In this document: piece by piece, positions 5,798 to 5,942 of the stretch
How the letters are laid out: every line of letters begins with the position of its first letter
Position numbering within the stretch: position 1 is the stretch's first letter
Origin: Bacteroidales bacterium
GTDB taxonomy: Bacteria; Bacteroidota; Bacteroidia; Bacteroidales; Muribaculaceae
Direction of reading: 5' to 3'
DNA length: 5,942 nt
Assembly: GCA_004557565.1 (NCBI GenBank)
Contig: SFGS01000095.1
Span: forward strand, 1 to 5,942
Translations under genes and position numbers: made by a program
The notes under the pieces: model-generated
Seen by the model: only the letters and a program-made list of their open reading frames with translations
Told to the model about the DNA's origin: nothing
Databases searched by the model: none

Positions 5798-5850
5798 TAA
5801 ACCAAAGGGACGGTTCTTTTGGTATGCCTTTGGCATATACAAACCAAAAG
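5798..5850. repeat. Second palindromic element, reversed and truncated
   Basis: The arm at 5798-5826 matches the 29-base arm with two changes. The spacer CCTTTGGCATATA (5827-5839) is the exact reverse complement of the spacer at 3486-3498, so this copy points the other way. The second arm stops after CAAACCAAAAG (5840-5850) and the sequence becomes unrelated. One arm change creates TATGCC-TTT-GGCATA (5823-5837), a new short hairpin at the centre. Confidence 0.85.
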
Positions 5851-5942
5851 TTACTATGTTTGCAGTGGAAATGTGGTTTGGGGTTGGAGATGGCGTTGAG
5901 TGTGGACGCTCGACGGGGCTCTGCCCCTTGCCGCTGGGCGTT
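5851..5942. other. GC-rich window edge with a hairpin
   Basis: No gene can be established. A plus-strand frame from ATG 5854 stays open to the window end (30 codons) but shows nothing recognisable. GGGGC-TCT-GCCCC (5915-5927) is a 5-3-5 hairpin of the same shape as those in repeats A and B. I looked for the missing receptor plug on the minus strand here and did not find it. Confidence 0.3.

Noticed and set aside
5851..5942. The missing 5' half of the receptor beyond the right palindrome
   Set aside because: Minus-strand frames here give no plug motifs; the short SGKGQ reading resembles the receptor by chance only.

Overview
The window looks like an accessory or decaying stretch of a Bacteroidales chromosome (Bacteroides, Prevotella or Muribaculaceae type; I cannot go finer). 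The reasons are a TonB-dependent receptor paired with a small PepSY-type membrane protein, AT-rich start regions with little Shine-Dalgarno signal, two promoter-like sites built on the Bacteroidetes -7 motif TAnnTTTG, and long gene-poor spacers full of short repeats.

Layout. (1) 1-119: repeat-rich edge with a small terminator-like hairpin. (2) 120-938, minus: a complete 272-residue protein I do not recognise. It is separated from the next unit by a strong minus-strand terminator (1024-1063). (3) 1142-3420, minus: a two-gene iron-uptake-like unit. The upstream member is a TonB-dependent receptor reduced to its beta-barrel. Five bases downstream of it comes a four-helix PepSY-type inner-membrane protein. 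The receptor has lost its signal peptide, TonB box and plug, and a TAG interrupts the frame just where the plug normally joins the barrel. (4) 3457-3527: a perfect palindrome with 29-bp arms and a 13-nt spacer, beside which lies the 3' end of another gene (3528-3667, plus). Both neighbouring genes lack their 5' ends, so this looks like a deletion or rearrangement junction. (5) 4028-5101, plus: a secreted or lipid-anchored 357-residue protein with a beta-rich N-terminal half and a DnaJ-like zinc-cluster C-terminal half carrying seven CxxC pairs. It is bracketed by direct repeats (3752-3878 and 5134-5221) that contain small hairpins with a compensatory base change. (6) 5222-5942: no convincing gene. 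It holds an orphan promoter-like site, three families of short tandem repeats (two or three of them with a 9-bp period), a decayed piece of the palindrome, a second copy of it in opposite orientation (5798-5850), and a GC-rich edge.

How the parts relate. The receptor and PepSY protein would normally act together: the receptor imports a ferric chelate across the outer membrane, and the PepSY protein probably helps reduce or release iron at the inner membrane. Here the pair appears to have lost both its promoter and the plug-coding half of the receptor. The most unusual part is the roughly 2.4-kb segment between the two oppositely oriented palindrome copies. Inside it the cysteine-rich protein gene sits between hairpin-bearing direct repeats, so it may be a movable or deletable cassette. 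That last point is inference.
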